From: an uncultured Erythrobacter sp.
GTDB lineage: Bacteria; Pseudomonadota; Alphaproteobacteria; Sphingomonadales; Sphingomonadaceae
NCBI GenBank assembly: GCA_947488085.1
Contig: CANKYI010000002.1
Coordinates: forward strand, 124,001-188,000
Reading direction: 5' to 3'
Length of the DNA stretch: 64,000 nucleotides
Each line of letters starts with the position of its first letter. Position 1 is the stretch's first letter. The notes beneath the pieces are model-generated. The model was not told the origin of the DNA. It saw only the letters and a program-made list of their open reading frames with translations, and made no database searches. This document shows positions 45,425 to 53,463 of the stretch, piece after piece. The position numbers and the translations under genes are program-made.

Positions 45425-46626
45425 GTCTGACCGGTTAGCTTTGTCGAGGGTCCCGCTTGTTCATCCTCGACACCGCCGCCCATGCTCTCGCTTGGGAAAA
45501 GTGGTTCGCCAAAGAGAAATCCGACCAGATTGGGTCGTCCGATATGGTCGAAGAATGCTGTCAACGTGAGCAAGATCGGTACAGATAACAGCGCACCTGG
45601 AACGCCCCATATCCATGTAAAATAGGACAGGGCGATCAGGATCATAACCGGGCTCATAGTGAAACGGGCGCCCAAAATCGAAGGTGTGACTACATTCGCT
45701 TCAACAGTGTGGAGCACCACATAGGCCGCCGCCGGAATTAGACCGATCAGCACTGTGTCGGCCGTACCGATCCCAAACAGCGCTAGCAAAGTCGTCATCG
45801 CCAGCGGCCCGACATAGGGAATGAAATTTAGGATAGCGGCCAGTCCACCCCACATGATCGGCGCGTCTACGCCCAAAGCCCATGCGCCCAATGCAACCAC
45901 CACTCCGATGCTCGCATTGATTAGGCCGACGGTCGTAATATAGGCCGCGACCCGATCCTGAATTTCACGCATGACGCGCGCGGCCTTGACACTTGATCCA
46001 AAGCTTGCCCGGTCAAACAGCAAATGCCGCCGCATCCGGACGCGCGCTTCGATCATAAAGAACGCCATCAGGAACATGATAAGCACCTCGAGCACGATGC
46101 TGGGTGTGGCAAAGGCGATCTCTTCAAGGAGGCTAGGGGTGGCGAGCACCACTTCGCGCGCACCCGTATTGCCCATGATCGCCGCAATCTCTTCATTCGC
46201 GACCGCGAGCCAGGCAAATTCGTCCCGCAATTCGGCAAAGCGTTGTCCGACCTGATCGGTGATCGCAGGCAATGTGTCGAACAATGCGAGAGCCGGTTGC
46301 AGGATTAGAGCCAAAGCGGCGAAGAGAATGCCCAAAAACACGCTCAATGCACCAAGCGAGGCGAGCACATTTGGTAGACCTAACTTCGCCAGCCGATCCG
46401 CAAGCGGCGATAGAAGAATGGTGAGAAGCAGTGCCGTGACCAGTGGCAGGAACACCACAGATCCAATCGAAAGGACAAACGGCAGAGCTAGGAAAAGCCC
46501 CAATCCGATAAGCAAAACAAGGGCAGAAGTCAGCCGCGTTTCCTGCTCAGCCAGCACAAGACGCCGTTTGTCGCGCGTCCGTGCCGCCTCGCTCGGCAGC
46601 TGACTTTTAGGGATTTGGTCGTTCAT
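45421..46626 (-). CDS. AI-2E family transporter (PerM-like)
   Basis: The 401-residue membrane protein has an initial pair of helices (SALVLLIGLGLFLALPFVL), a middle soluble segment and the signature region IMWGGLAAILNFIPYVGPLAM. A C-terminal pair (SPVMILIALSYFTWIWGVPGALLSVP) closes it. Members export autoinducer-2 or act as Na+/H+ antiporters; which one applies cannot be told. The gene is alone, with 62 bases to ecfG. Confidence 0.92.
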   Translation of the reverse strand: MNDQIPKSQLPSEAARTRDKRRLVLAEQETRLTSALVLLIGLGLFLALPFVLSIGSVVFLPLVTALLLTILLSPLADRLAKLGLPNVLASLGALSVFLGILFAALALILQPALALFDTLPAITDQVGQRFAELRDEFAWLAVANEEIAAIMGNTGAREVVLATPSLLEEIAFATPSIVLEVLIMFLMAFFMIEARVRMRRHLLFDRASFGSSVKAARVMREIQDRVAAYITTVGLINASIGVVVALGAWALGVDAPIMWGGLAAILNFIPYVGPLAMTTLLALFGIGTADTVLIGLIPAAAYVVLHTVEANVVTPSILGARFTMSPVMILIALSYFTWIWGVPGALLSVPILLTLTAFFDHIGRPNLVGFLFGEPLFPSESMGGGVEDEQAGPSTKLTGQT

Positions 46627-46688
46627 GGGCGGGATTACTCTTGCGTGGCGCCCTTATTGCAGTGAGTAAGCGCCGCGCCAAGCGTGCT

Positions 46689-47312
46689 TTACGGCTTTGC
46701 AGCCGCAATTCCTTTGCCCGCAGCGACATCGTCCAACTCTTGCAGGATTGCTCTGTGCGCAGCGGCATCCTCGACCGAGCGTTGGGGGATGTTGCCCTCA
46801 GCTAGCATGGCATTGAGCGTCGCACGCGCGCGTCCAACCCGGCTTTTGATCGTGCCAACTGCGCAACCGCAAATGTCGGCTGCTTCTTCGTAAGAAAATC
46901 CGCCTGCACCCACCAGCAGCAATGCCTCACGACGTTCTGGTGGAAGGGTCAATAGAGCGCGGTGCATATCGGATAGGTGGATCGGCTCTTCCTGTCCGGC
47001 GGGTGCTGTCAGTATTCGCTCTGCCACGCCCTCATCATATTCACCGCGGAACCGGTTGCGGCGCATATCTGTGAGATAGGCGTTGCGCAGGATCACAAAT
47101 GTCCATGCGCGCATCGATGTGCCGGGCTCAAACCGATCCTGTGCAGCCCACGCTTTCAGCATAGTCTCCTGCACCAGATCATCGGCCATGTCCGGCCGCC
47201 CGCACAGACCACGGGCAAATGCGCGCAAATGGGGTACGACCTCAGTCAGTTCGCGCTTGAAGTCGGTTTTTTGGGCGGCTGTCCGCTTTGGAGGAGGCGG
47301 CTTTTCGGTCAT
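46689..47312 (-). CDS. ecfG: General stress sigma factor EcfG
   Basis: The 207 residues show sigma region 2 (FARGLCGRPDMADDLVQETMLKAWAAQDRF, RAWTFVILRNAYLTDMRRN) and region 4 (LTLPPERREALLLVGAGGFSYEEAADICGCAVGTIKSRVGRAR), typical of ECF15/EcfG, which directs the general stress response of Alphaproteobacteria. Activity is controlled by NepR and PhyR, both encoded here. ATG overlaps the nepR stop (ATGA). A palindromic EcfG promoter lies upstream of nepR, indicating autoregulation. Confidence 0.95.
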   Translation of the reverse strand: MTEKPPPPKRTAAQKTDFKRELTEVVPHLRAFARGLCGRPDMADDLVQETMLKAWAAQDRFEPGTSMRAWTFVILRNAYLTDMRRNRFRGEYDEGVAERILTAPAGQEEPIHLSDMHRALLTLPPERREALLLVGAGGFSYEEAADICGCAVGTIKSRVGRARATLNAMLAEGNIPQRSVEDAAAHRAILQELDDVAAGKGIAAAKP

Positions 47313-47539
47313 GAGCCAGCCCCGCCGCGTGTAGCAGCTGGGTCACCATCATCCGTCTCGTCGAGCTGTGCGAGAAGGTCTTTGAATGCATCAGGCAGCG
47401 GTTCGTCGACAACATCGTCATAAAGCTGCTTGAGCCCATCAGCCCATGCGGGGCCATCCTTGCCCGCTCCCGATTTCGCGTTGCCCTTGGCCGCGCTCTC
47501 GCCGCCATCGGACGCCCATGATTTATCTCTGGATGTCAT
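47309..47539 (-). CDS. nepR: NepR anti-sigma factor
   Basis: The 76-residue protein contains the NepR core GLKQLYDDVVDEPLPDAFKDLLAQLD (about 36-61) flanked by low-complexity arms, as in other NepR proteins. NepR binds EcfG in unstressed cells and is captured by phosphorylated PhyR, releasing the sigma factor. It is first in the nepR-ecfG operon, directly behind the palindromic promoter. Confidence 0.94.
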   Translation of the reverse strand: MTSRDKSWASDGGESAAKGNAKSGAGKDGPAWADGLKQLYDDVVDEPLPDAFKDLLAQLDETDDGDPAATRGGAGS

Positions 47540-47607
47540 TTCCAGCCAGACCCCTTATCCCATTTTGCATCTCCGCAGATTTGAAGCTGGCGGTTAGATA
47601 CGCAATG

Positions 47608-47634
47608 GGAACGATGCTGCGTCTCTTTTGTTCC
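47608..47634. promoter_or_regulatory. Palindromic bidirectional EcfG-type promoter
   Basis: The sequence GGAAC (47608-47612) N17 GTTCC (47630-47634) reads as GGAAC-N16-CGTT towards nepR-ecfG and as GGAAC-N16-TGTT towards the kinase gene. The known EcfG consensus is GGAAC-N16/17-CGTT. The -35 of one direction overlaps the -10 of the other, so one site could fire both ways but probably not at once. Confidence 0.8.
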
Positions 47635-47702
47635 GTGCACTATACATCGCCCGAGTTATAGCTCAGGCGAAGACACAAAGGATCAGCCACGGTGCAAAAC
47701 CT

Positions 47703-49424
47703 ATGAGCGAACATTCTGGCTCTCTGGACGGTCCTGCGACCGGTGCATCTGCTTCTAGCGGGAGGGCGCGCACATGGCTTGCAGCCTATCCGCGAGCTAT
47801 CCCGGCTGCGTTGTTTGTTGCGGTGGCAGCGATTGCCGCGCTCAGTGCCTTTATCATCGAAAGCAACGCTAAGGAACGCAGCCGCGCCGAAGTGCGAGAC
47901 TATGCCCAGTCCATCGCTTCCGCGCTTGATCGGCGGGGTAGCGGATTTTCGTCCTATTTGCGCGCAGGCGCTGCATTATTCTCAACAATCGAAGAGGTCA
48001 GCCCGCAAACCTTTCGACAATTCGTTGCGGAATTGCGGTTGGCTCAGAATTATCGCGGGGCAGAGGGGATAGGCTGGATTGCCGCCACGCCGCGTGATGA
48101 TGTTGAAACTTTGTTGGCGCGGGTGAGAAGCAGTCAGCCGGCGTTTCCAGCACTCCGGTTGGGGGCTAATCCCGCGCGCGATATGGTCGCACCCGTGGTC
48201 TACTTCTCCCCCGACACTGTGCGCAATCGCCGCGCATTGGGCTTTGATATGTATTCCGAACCGGTTCGCGCAGCGGCTATGGATGAGGCAAAGCGGACTG
48301 TCATGCCCACGGCTTCGGGCCGGATTGTGCTCGCTCAGGAAGGAGCGGGCGAAGCGCCAGGCTTCATCATATTCATGCCCGTCTACAAGCCTGTACCTAA
48401 TTCCCCAACGCAAGCTCGCGAATTGGGTGGGTTCCTTTTCAGCTCATTCAACGCGGGCGATTTTCTTGATGCTGCAATTGACGGCGCACCGCCTACACCC
48501 ATGGGTGTGCGGCTGTATGATGGAGAGGCGCAAACTAGCAACCTGATGGTGTCGCGCGCTCAGGGGGAAGCTGGCACGGACCGGTTCGAACAAACCGTCA
48601 CTATTGCAAATCGCGAGCTACTATTGGTGATTGATGCCGCTATTGATCGGCAACTCAACCCATTGTCATTGATCACATTGGTGTTTGGATTGGCATTGGC
48701 GAGCCTTTTGATGCTCATCTTGCGACTGCTCGCTAAACAAGCGCTTGAAGACGGCGCACGTCTCGCATTTCTCGAACAGCAAAACTCCATCCGGGATTCC
48801 TTGACCAGAGAACTCAATCACAGAGTTAAGAACACACTCGCCAATGTCCTTTCCATGCTCTCGCTCACCCGCCGCCGGGCGAATAATCTTGATGAGTTCG
48901 CAGACAGCTTAGAAGGCCGGATCAGAGCCTTGTCAGCGACGCATGATCTCTTGACCGGCACAGATTGGGGTACGACGCCGATTGAATCGGTTATCAAAGC
49001 GGAGATGCAACACTTCGTCGAAGCCGATGGTCGGTCCCTGATCGTCGAGGGTCCAGATGTCGAGTTGGCGCCTAATGATGCACTCTCTTTTGGTCTCGCA
49101 ATCCACGAATTGGGCACCAATGCGGCCAAATATGGCGCGTTAAGCGTAGTCGGTGGCACAGTCACCGTACGCTGGGAGCTGGAGACGGATAAGCTGGCTA
49201 GGGTCGAGTGGAGCGAAAACGGCGGACCGCCTGTGACTGCGAGCCGTGAGCGCGGTTTTGGACTACAATTGGTCGAGAAGATCACCGCGCATGAGCTAAA
49301 ACATCAGGTGCAACTTGAATTCAAACCCGGTGGAGTGCGCTGCGTTTTGGGTGTGCCCGTTCGACGGTTGAGCGAGTTTCAAATCCGCGGGACCCCGATC
49401 GCGTCGGGAACGGACTTCAAGTAG
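47703..49424 (+). CDS. CHASE-domain HWE-type histidine kinase, likely PhyR kinase
   Basis: Starting at ATG 47703 the protein has 573 residues. A TM helix (AIPAALFVAVAAIAALSAFII) is followed by a periplasmic CHASE domain (about 55-310, with YRGAEGIGWIAATPRDD), a second TM (LITLVFGLALASLLMLIL), and a cytosolic HWE/HisKA_2 kinase. Its phospho-acceptor box is ELNHRVKNTLANVLSML, and the N-box is LAIHELGTNAAKYGAL. Between nepR-ecfG and phyR this is the typical sensor kinase that phosphorylates PhyR (PhyK/PhyT group). What CHASE senses is unknown. Its promoter is the shared palindromic element. Confidence 0.92.
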   Translation: MSEHSGSLDGPATGASASSGRARTWLAAYPRAIPAALFVAVAAIAALSAFIIESNAKERSRAEVRDYAQSIASALDRRGSGFSSYLRAGAALFSTIEEVSPQTFRQFVAELRLAQNYRGAEGIGWIAATPRDDVETLLARVRSSQPAFPALRLGANPARDMVAPVVYFSPDTVRNRRALGFDMYSEPVRAAAMDEAKRTVMPTASGRIVLAQEGAGEAPGFIIFMPVYKPVPNSPTQARELGGFLFSSFNAGDFLDAAIDGAPPTPMGVRLYDGEAQTSNLMVSRAQGEAGTDRFEQTVTIANRELLLVIDAAIDRQLNPLSLITLVFGLALASLLMLILRLLAKQALEDGARLAFLEQQNSIRDSLTRELNHRVKNTLANVLSMLSLTRRRANNLDEFADSLEGRIRALSATHDLLTGTDWGTTPIESVIKAEMQHFVEADGRSLIVEGPDVELAPNDALSFGLAIHELGTNAAKYGALSVVGGTVTVRWELETDKLARVEWSENGGPPVTASRERGFGLQLVEKITAHELKHQVQLEFKPGGVRCVLGVPVRRLSEFQIRGTPIASGTDFK

Positions 49425-49430
49425 CTCGTA

Positions 49431-50225
49431 TCAATCGAGCGGACGGCTGGAGCCAAAGAACAATGCTTGGCTTATAGAGGCGCGTACGGTTGCTTCCTGA
49501 AATGGTTTTGTGACCAGATAAGTCGGCTCTGGCCGGTCACCGGTCAATAGCCGCTCAGGATAGGCAGTGATGAAGATCACTGGCACGCTATCGATCGCCA
49601 AGATGTCGTCCACCGCATCCAAACCCGATGATCCATCGGCAAGCTGAATGTCAGCGAGGACGAGACCGGGACGCTTCTCTGCGACCACAGCCAAAGCTTG
49701 GGTGCGCGTTGCTGCCGTGCCGCAAACTTCGTGGCCAAGCGATGTAACAAGATCTTCAAGCTGCATCGAGATCAAGGGCTCATCTTCAATGATTAGAACC
49801 GATGTTGCCTGTTCGCGGTCAATCTCACTCACCGCCTCTGCGACCAAAGATTCGACCTGAGCCGTTTCCAGATCCATGATTTGCCCTGCCTGCGCGGTCG
49901 AAAAATCCTCCAGCGTGGTCAACAACAAAGCTTGCCGGTTCAAAGGCGTCGTCGCCCGCAAGCTCGTTTGCGCCCCGCTCTCATGCTCGTTTGCCGTTTC
50001 TGGTGCGGCGCCTGCATCGATATATGCGCTCGACCAGACCTTGTTGAACGCTTGGTAAAGCGCAATCCTTCCGCCGCTAAGCGCAGCCTTAGTTTCGGGA
50101 TCGGCCAATGCCGCCTCAAGCGTGGCGCGCACGAAGGCATCACCAGTGGATTGGGAGCCAGTGAGCGCGCGGGCATACCGGCGCAGAAAAGGCAGATTTG
50201 CGGCGACTTGGCTGCTGAGTGACAT
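49431..50225 (-). CDS. phyR: PhyR response regulator
   Basis: The 264 residues consist of an N-terminal sigma-like domain (FLRRYARALTGSQSTGDAFVRATLEAAL, mimicking EcfG) and a C-terminal receiver domain. VLIIEDEPLISMQLEDL holds the acidic pocket, VLADIQLADGSSG the phospho-acceptor Asp (about 194), VIFITAYPE the Thr, and VTKPF the Lys. When phosphorylated it binds NepR and frees EcfG. It is convergent with the kinase gene, with 6 bases between stops. No GGAAC-N16/17-GTT promoter is visible on its own upstream side. Confidence 0.96.
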   Translation of the reverse strand: MSLSSQVAANLPFLRRYARALTGSQSTGDAFVRATLEAALADPETKAALSGGRIALYQAFNKVWSSAYIDAGAAPETANEHESGAQTSLRATTPLNRQALLLTTLEDFSTAQAGQIMDLETAQVESLVAEAVSEIDREQATSVLIIEDEPLISMQLEDLVTSLGHEVCGTAATRTQALAVVAEKRPGLVLADIQLADGSSGLDAVDDILAIDSVPVIFITAYPERLLTGDRPEPTYLVTKPFQEATVRASISQALFFGSSRPLD

Positions 50226-50510
50226 CAGTTTCTCCCGCGAGATTTATGAAGAGGTATGGCAATGATTCGAGGCCATAGCGCCACTTGTGCGGCGCGTCGC
50301 CCCCTTCGGAGCACTATATTGGTACCGTTATTCGCGAGTATTCGGCTTGGCCGATACAATATTTGAAAAAAGATTGCTTGAGCCGGGAACGCCTTTTCGC
50401 GCCGAACATTATGCTATTGTCACCGCCGAGACCCCCCTCCCGTCCAAGCGGTTGGTGATACGATCCCGAAAGGCCTTCACTCGATCTGAGTGAAGGCCTT
50501 TTTTTCGGCA
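50226..50510 (+). ncRNA. Candidate small RNA beside phyR
   Basis: No convincing protein gene lies in 50226-50526. A perfect plus-strand terminator ends at about 50505, although the genes on either side are on the minus strand. This implies a plus-strand transcript from somewhere in 50226-50450. The stretch before the terminator has a C-rich motif CCCCCCTCCC (50432-50441), resembling the anti-Shine-Dalgarno loops of alphaproteobacterial sRNAs. The 5' end is not determined; no clear sigma-70 or EcfG promoter could be fixed. Confidence 0.45.
50469..50505 (+). terminator. Perfect Rho-independent terminator
   Basis: AAAGGCCTTCACTC (50469-50482), loop GATCT, GAGTGAAGGCCTTT (50488-50501), then a T-run to 50505. 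The stem is perfect and the seven-T tail is on the plus strand; the minus-strand read has only three T, so it is mainly a plus-strand terminator. It would also weakly stop transcription from phyR's opposite side. Confidence 0.88.
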
Positions 50511-50526
50511 TCTGCGAAGCACAAGC

Positions 50527-51684
50527 TTAGCTGAGCGCTTTTTCAAAAACCGCATATTCGCGGTTGATCGAACTGTCGATCGTATCGGCGATGGCGATCA
50601 TCCCCTGATTGTCATCTAGCACCCAGCCAAGCTCACCGCGCGTCGAGCTGTATGTTTCGGCCGCGTTCTGGCGAATATAGGAGATCATCATAAAGGCGAG
50701 CTGACTGGCCATGCGTGAGTTTTGATACTCTTTGAGAACGCCCATCAATGGCACGCGCAGGTCCGAACCCGTCGGCTTGCGCAGCCAACGCAGCATGTGG
50801 AACCATCCAAATGGGAACAGCTTACCATTGATCTTTTTCAGTGGTTTGTTGATGTCGGGAAAGGTGAGCATGAAAGCCACCGGTTTGCCGTCCACCTCTG
50901 CGATCATGTTGATGTTTTCGTGAATGATCGGTTTTAGCTTCACCCCCGTATAGGCGACTTCTTCCGGGGTTAGCGGCACATAGCCCCAATTGTCCGACCA
51001 GGCGTCATTGAGAATGCCGAGGATCTTGGCGGCTTCCGCGTCCCAATCCTTCTTACGAACGGGGCGCACATTGATCCGCTTGTTGCGTTCTCCCGACTTT
51101 ACGATGCGTTGGATAAGGGGAGAGAATTCGCGGCTGATATCGAGATCGTAGGTGTAGAGCGTCTTAGCCCTTGTGTAGCCTGCGCCTTCGATCCAACCTG
51201 CATAATGCGCGGGATGGTGCCCCATCATAATGATTGGCGGATGGTCATGTCCGCGCACCAAGAGGCCCGGCTCTTCCCAAATGGACATGGAAATTGGTCC
51301 CAGCACTCGGGTCATCCCTTGCCCTTTAAGCCAGTCTTCCGCCGCCATGATCAGATGCGTTGCGGCTTCGGTATCTTCGGCATCGAAGTAACCGAACATC
51401 CCTGTGCCCGGCCCAAAACCCTGATCAGCGGGCATTTTGAGCGCTAGTTCGTCGATATGAGCCGATATCCGGCCAACCGGCTGCCCATTGCGATGAGCGA
51501 TAAACAATTGCGCGCGGGCGTGGCCGAAAAACGGGTTCTCCTTCGGGTTTACCAGCTCCAATTGCTCGCTGCGCAATTGCGGCACGGAATGCGGAACCTT
51601 CGCGGCAAATGCGCGCCCCAAATCGACGAAGCGAGCGCGGCCCTTCTTGTCGGCAATCGCTTCAATACTTATCTGCGCATCCAT
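50527..51684 (-). CDS. GNAT-like acyltransferase-type protein
   Basis: The start MDAQISIEAIADKKG at 51684 gives 385 residues. The protein is soluble with a GNAT-like core: FGHARAQLFIAHRNGQPVGRISAHI, GMFGYFDAEDTEAATHLIMAAEDWLKGQGMTRVLGP and a second half with VAFMLTFPDIN. It belongs to a widespread group of ~380-residue GNAT-superfamily proteins. From memory, bacterial ceramide synthase of Caulobacter is in this superfamily, so N-acylation of a sphingoid base is one possible role, but I cannot test it. It is divergent from a fatty acid desaturase gene. Confidence 0.7.
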   Translation of the reverse strand: MDAQISIEAIADKKGRARFVDLGRAFAAKVPHSVPQLRSEQLELVNPKENPFFGHARAQLFIAHRNGQPVGRISAHIDELALKMPADQGFGPGTGMFGYFDAEDTEAATHLIMAAEDWLKGQGMTRVLGPISMSIWEEPGLLVRGHDHPPIIMMGHHPAHYAGWIEGAGYTRAKTLYTYDLDISREFSPLIQRIVKSGERNKRINVRPVRKKDWDAEAAKILGILNDAWSDNWGYVPLTPEEVAYTGVKLKPIIHENINMIAEVDGKPVAFMLTFPDINKPLKKINGKLFPFGWFHMLRWLRKPTGSDLRVPLMGVLKEYQNSRMASQLAFMMISYIRQNAAETYSSTRGELGWVLDDNQGMIAIADTIDSSINREYAVFEKALS

Positions 51685-51834
51685 CGTGCTGCGAGCTTTC
51701 GTATAGTTTCGTATTAGACGCTGTGTGTCTTGCTGTGCCCTCTCACGCAAGCCAATCGATCACACTTATGGGCACAGTGCGTTTGCTCATACCCGACAAT
51801 TTGCGGTAAGGGCGCAATGTAGAAACGATTTTCA

Positions 51835-52920
51835 ATGAGCATGCACCAACCCATCCCCTCAACGCCAGCGGGCAACCGCAAAGCGACACGCGCAGACTTC
51901 CAGACGGAAGACGATAAAGACATGCTGCGCGCCGCCCGCGAGCTGACCAAGGATTTGGGCGAAGCGCGCGGGCGCATCTATTGGCTCGACATGCTTGGAT
52001 CGACGGCAGTCGGCTATACAGGGATTGCTACCGCGATCCTGACCAGCAATGTCGCGGTGGCAGTGATTGCGGGCCTGATCGCGTCACTGGCGCTGTATCG
52101 GTCATTGATGTTCATCCATGAACTGACCCATATTCACCGCGATGCATTGCCTGGTTTTCGCACCTGCTGGAATCTGTTGGTTGGCATTCCGTTGCTCACG
52201 CCCAGCTTTATGTATGAAGGTGTGCATGTGATCCATCATAAACGCACGCAATATGGCACGATTGAGGATCCGGAATATCTCCCATTGGCTCTGATGAAGC
52301 CTTGGAGTCTGCCGCTTTTCGTGATCGTTGCGCTGCTTGCGCCGATTGCCTTGATTGTGCGCTTTGGCGTTTTGGTGCCCCTTGGAGTCGTCTTCCCAGC
52401 GATCCGCACATTCACGTGGGAGCGTTTCTCCTCGCTATCAATCAATCCCGATTTTCGCCGTAAGCCGCCGACTGGCGAATTGGCGAAGCGCGTGCAATGG
52501 CAGGAAGCGGGTGCGTGTCTGTGGGCCATAGCAGTCATTGCCAGCACCTTTGTGATTGGCTGGCGTCCGCTGCTCATCGCCGTGGCCATTGTCTCTCTCA
52601 CTGCATTACTCAATCAGTTGCGGACGCTGGTGGCGCATTTATGGGAGAATGAGGGCGAACCGATGACGGTGACCGCGCAATTCCTCGACAGCGTTAATGT
52701 CCCACCGCCCGGCATAGCGGCAGAAATCTGGGCGCCTGTGGGCCTGCGCTATCACGCTCTCCACCACTTGATGCCGTCCATGCCGTACCACGACCTGCCC
52801 GAGGCGCACCGCCGATTGGCACGCGAGATGGGATCGGGCGCGACCTATGAGGGAGCGAACCATCCCGGCATGTTGACGCTGGTGGCCCGTATTGCGCGCA
52901 GCACGATGATGCGCGGCTAA
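51835..52920 (+). CDS. Fatty acid desaturase
   Basis: The 361-residue integral membrane enzyme carries the three di-iron His clusters: HELTHIHRD (about 100), GVHVIHHKRTQYG (about 128-140) and YHALHHLMP (about 308), spread between hydrophobic segments. It introduces a double bond or hydroxyl into an acyl chain at the inner membrane. Start MSMHQPIPS at 51835; MHQ two codons later is also possible. It is divergent from the GNAT-like gene and followed, tail-to-tail, by a GNAT acetyltransferase. Confidence 0.88.
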   Translation: MSMHQPIPSTPAGNRKATRADFQTEDDKDMLRAARELTKDLGEARGRIYWLDMLGSTAVGYTGIATAILTSNVAVAVIAGLIASLALYRSLMFIHELTHIHRDALPGFRTCWNLLVGIPLLTPSFMYEGVHVIHHKRTQYGTIEDPEYLPLALMKPWSLPLFVIVALLAPIALIVRFGVLVPLGVVFPAIRTFTWERFSSLSINPDFRRKPPTGELAKRVQWQEAGACLWAIAVIASTFVIGWRPLLIAVAIVSLTALLNQLRTLVAHLWENEGEPMTVTAQFLDSVNVPPPGIAAEIWAPVGLRYHALHHLMPSMPYHDLPEAHRRLAREMGSGATYEGANHPGMLTLVARIARSTMMRG

Positions 52921-52929
52921 TCGCTGCTT

Positions 52930-53463
52930 TTAATCTAAGAAGTGGATCATTGCGCAGCGGCGTGTGGCGGGCAATCCGTCATCCGCTTCATTCGCAAGTT
53001 CGCCTGCAAGCCGGGGGTGGGCATCCAGCGCGGTGACTTCTTCAAAACCCAGTCTTTCATAGAACGGTCCGTTCCACGGCAAGTCGCGGAAGGTGGTCAG
53101 AGTCAGCGCTTTGAAACCCGAATTGCGCGCATCGATCTGTATGGCTCTGACGAGGCCCGCGCCAATCCCGCGCTTTTGGAAGCTAGGGTGCACATCCATC
53201 TCCCAGATGTGCAGCTCTCGGCGGAATGGCTCACAGGCGATAAAACCCGCGATAGCATCCCCGACATGGCTGACAAGGCAGTGCCCTTTGCGGATTAGGC
53301 GACGCAATTCGTCTGGTGTCCAGGTATCGTTGGGATCGAAGTCTAGCAGATCAGGATCGCTGAGAAACATCTCTGCGGCTGCCGCTTCGATCGCTGGCAA
53401 ATGGTCTGCGTCTTCTGCCTGCGCCAGTCGCAGCGACCAGCTTGCGGCGCTATTGTTAGTCAC
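52930..53463 (-). CDS. GNAT N-acetyltransferase
   Basis: The 177 residues show the acetyl-CoA binding motif MDVHPSFQKRGIGAGLVRAI (R/QxxGxG/A, about 92-111), preceded by AGFIACEP and followed by FYERLGFEEV. Such enzymes acetylate amines of small molecules or protein N-termini; the substrate is unknown. Its start overlaps the lptG stop region, so it may be cotranscribed with lptF-lptG. Confidence 0.88.
   Translation of the reverse strand: MTNNSAASWSLRLAQAEDADHLPAIEAAAAEMFLSDPDLLDFDPNDTWTPDELRRLIRKGHCLVSHVGDAIAGFIACEPFRRELHIWEMDVHPSFQKRGIGAGLVRAIQIDARNSGFKALTLTTFRDLPWNGPFYERLGFEEVTALDAHPRLAGELANEADDGLPATRRCAMIHFLD

Noticed and set aside
50384..50410. GGAAC on the plus strand as an EcfG promoter for the small RNA
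   Set aside because: No GTT lies 16-17 bases downstream (ATT instead).
50287..50493. 68-residue plus-strand ORF beside phyR
   Set aside because: It runs through the perfect terminator hairpin and has no ribosome binding site; a non-coding RNA is likelier.
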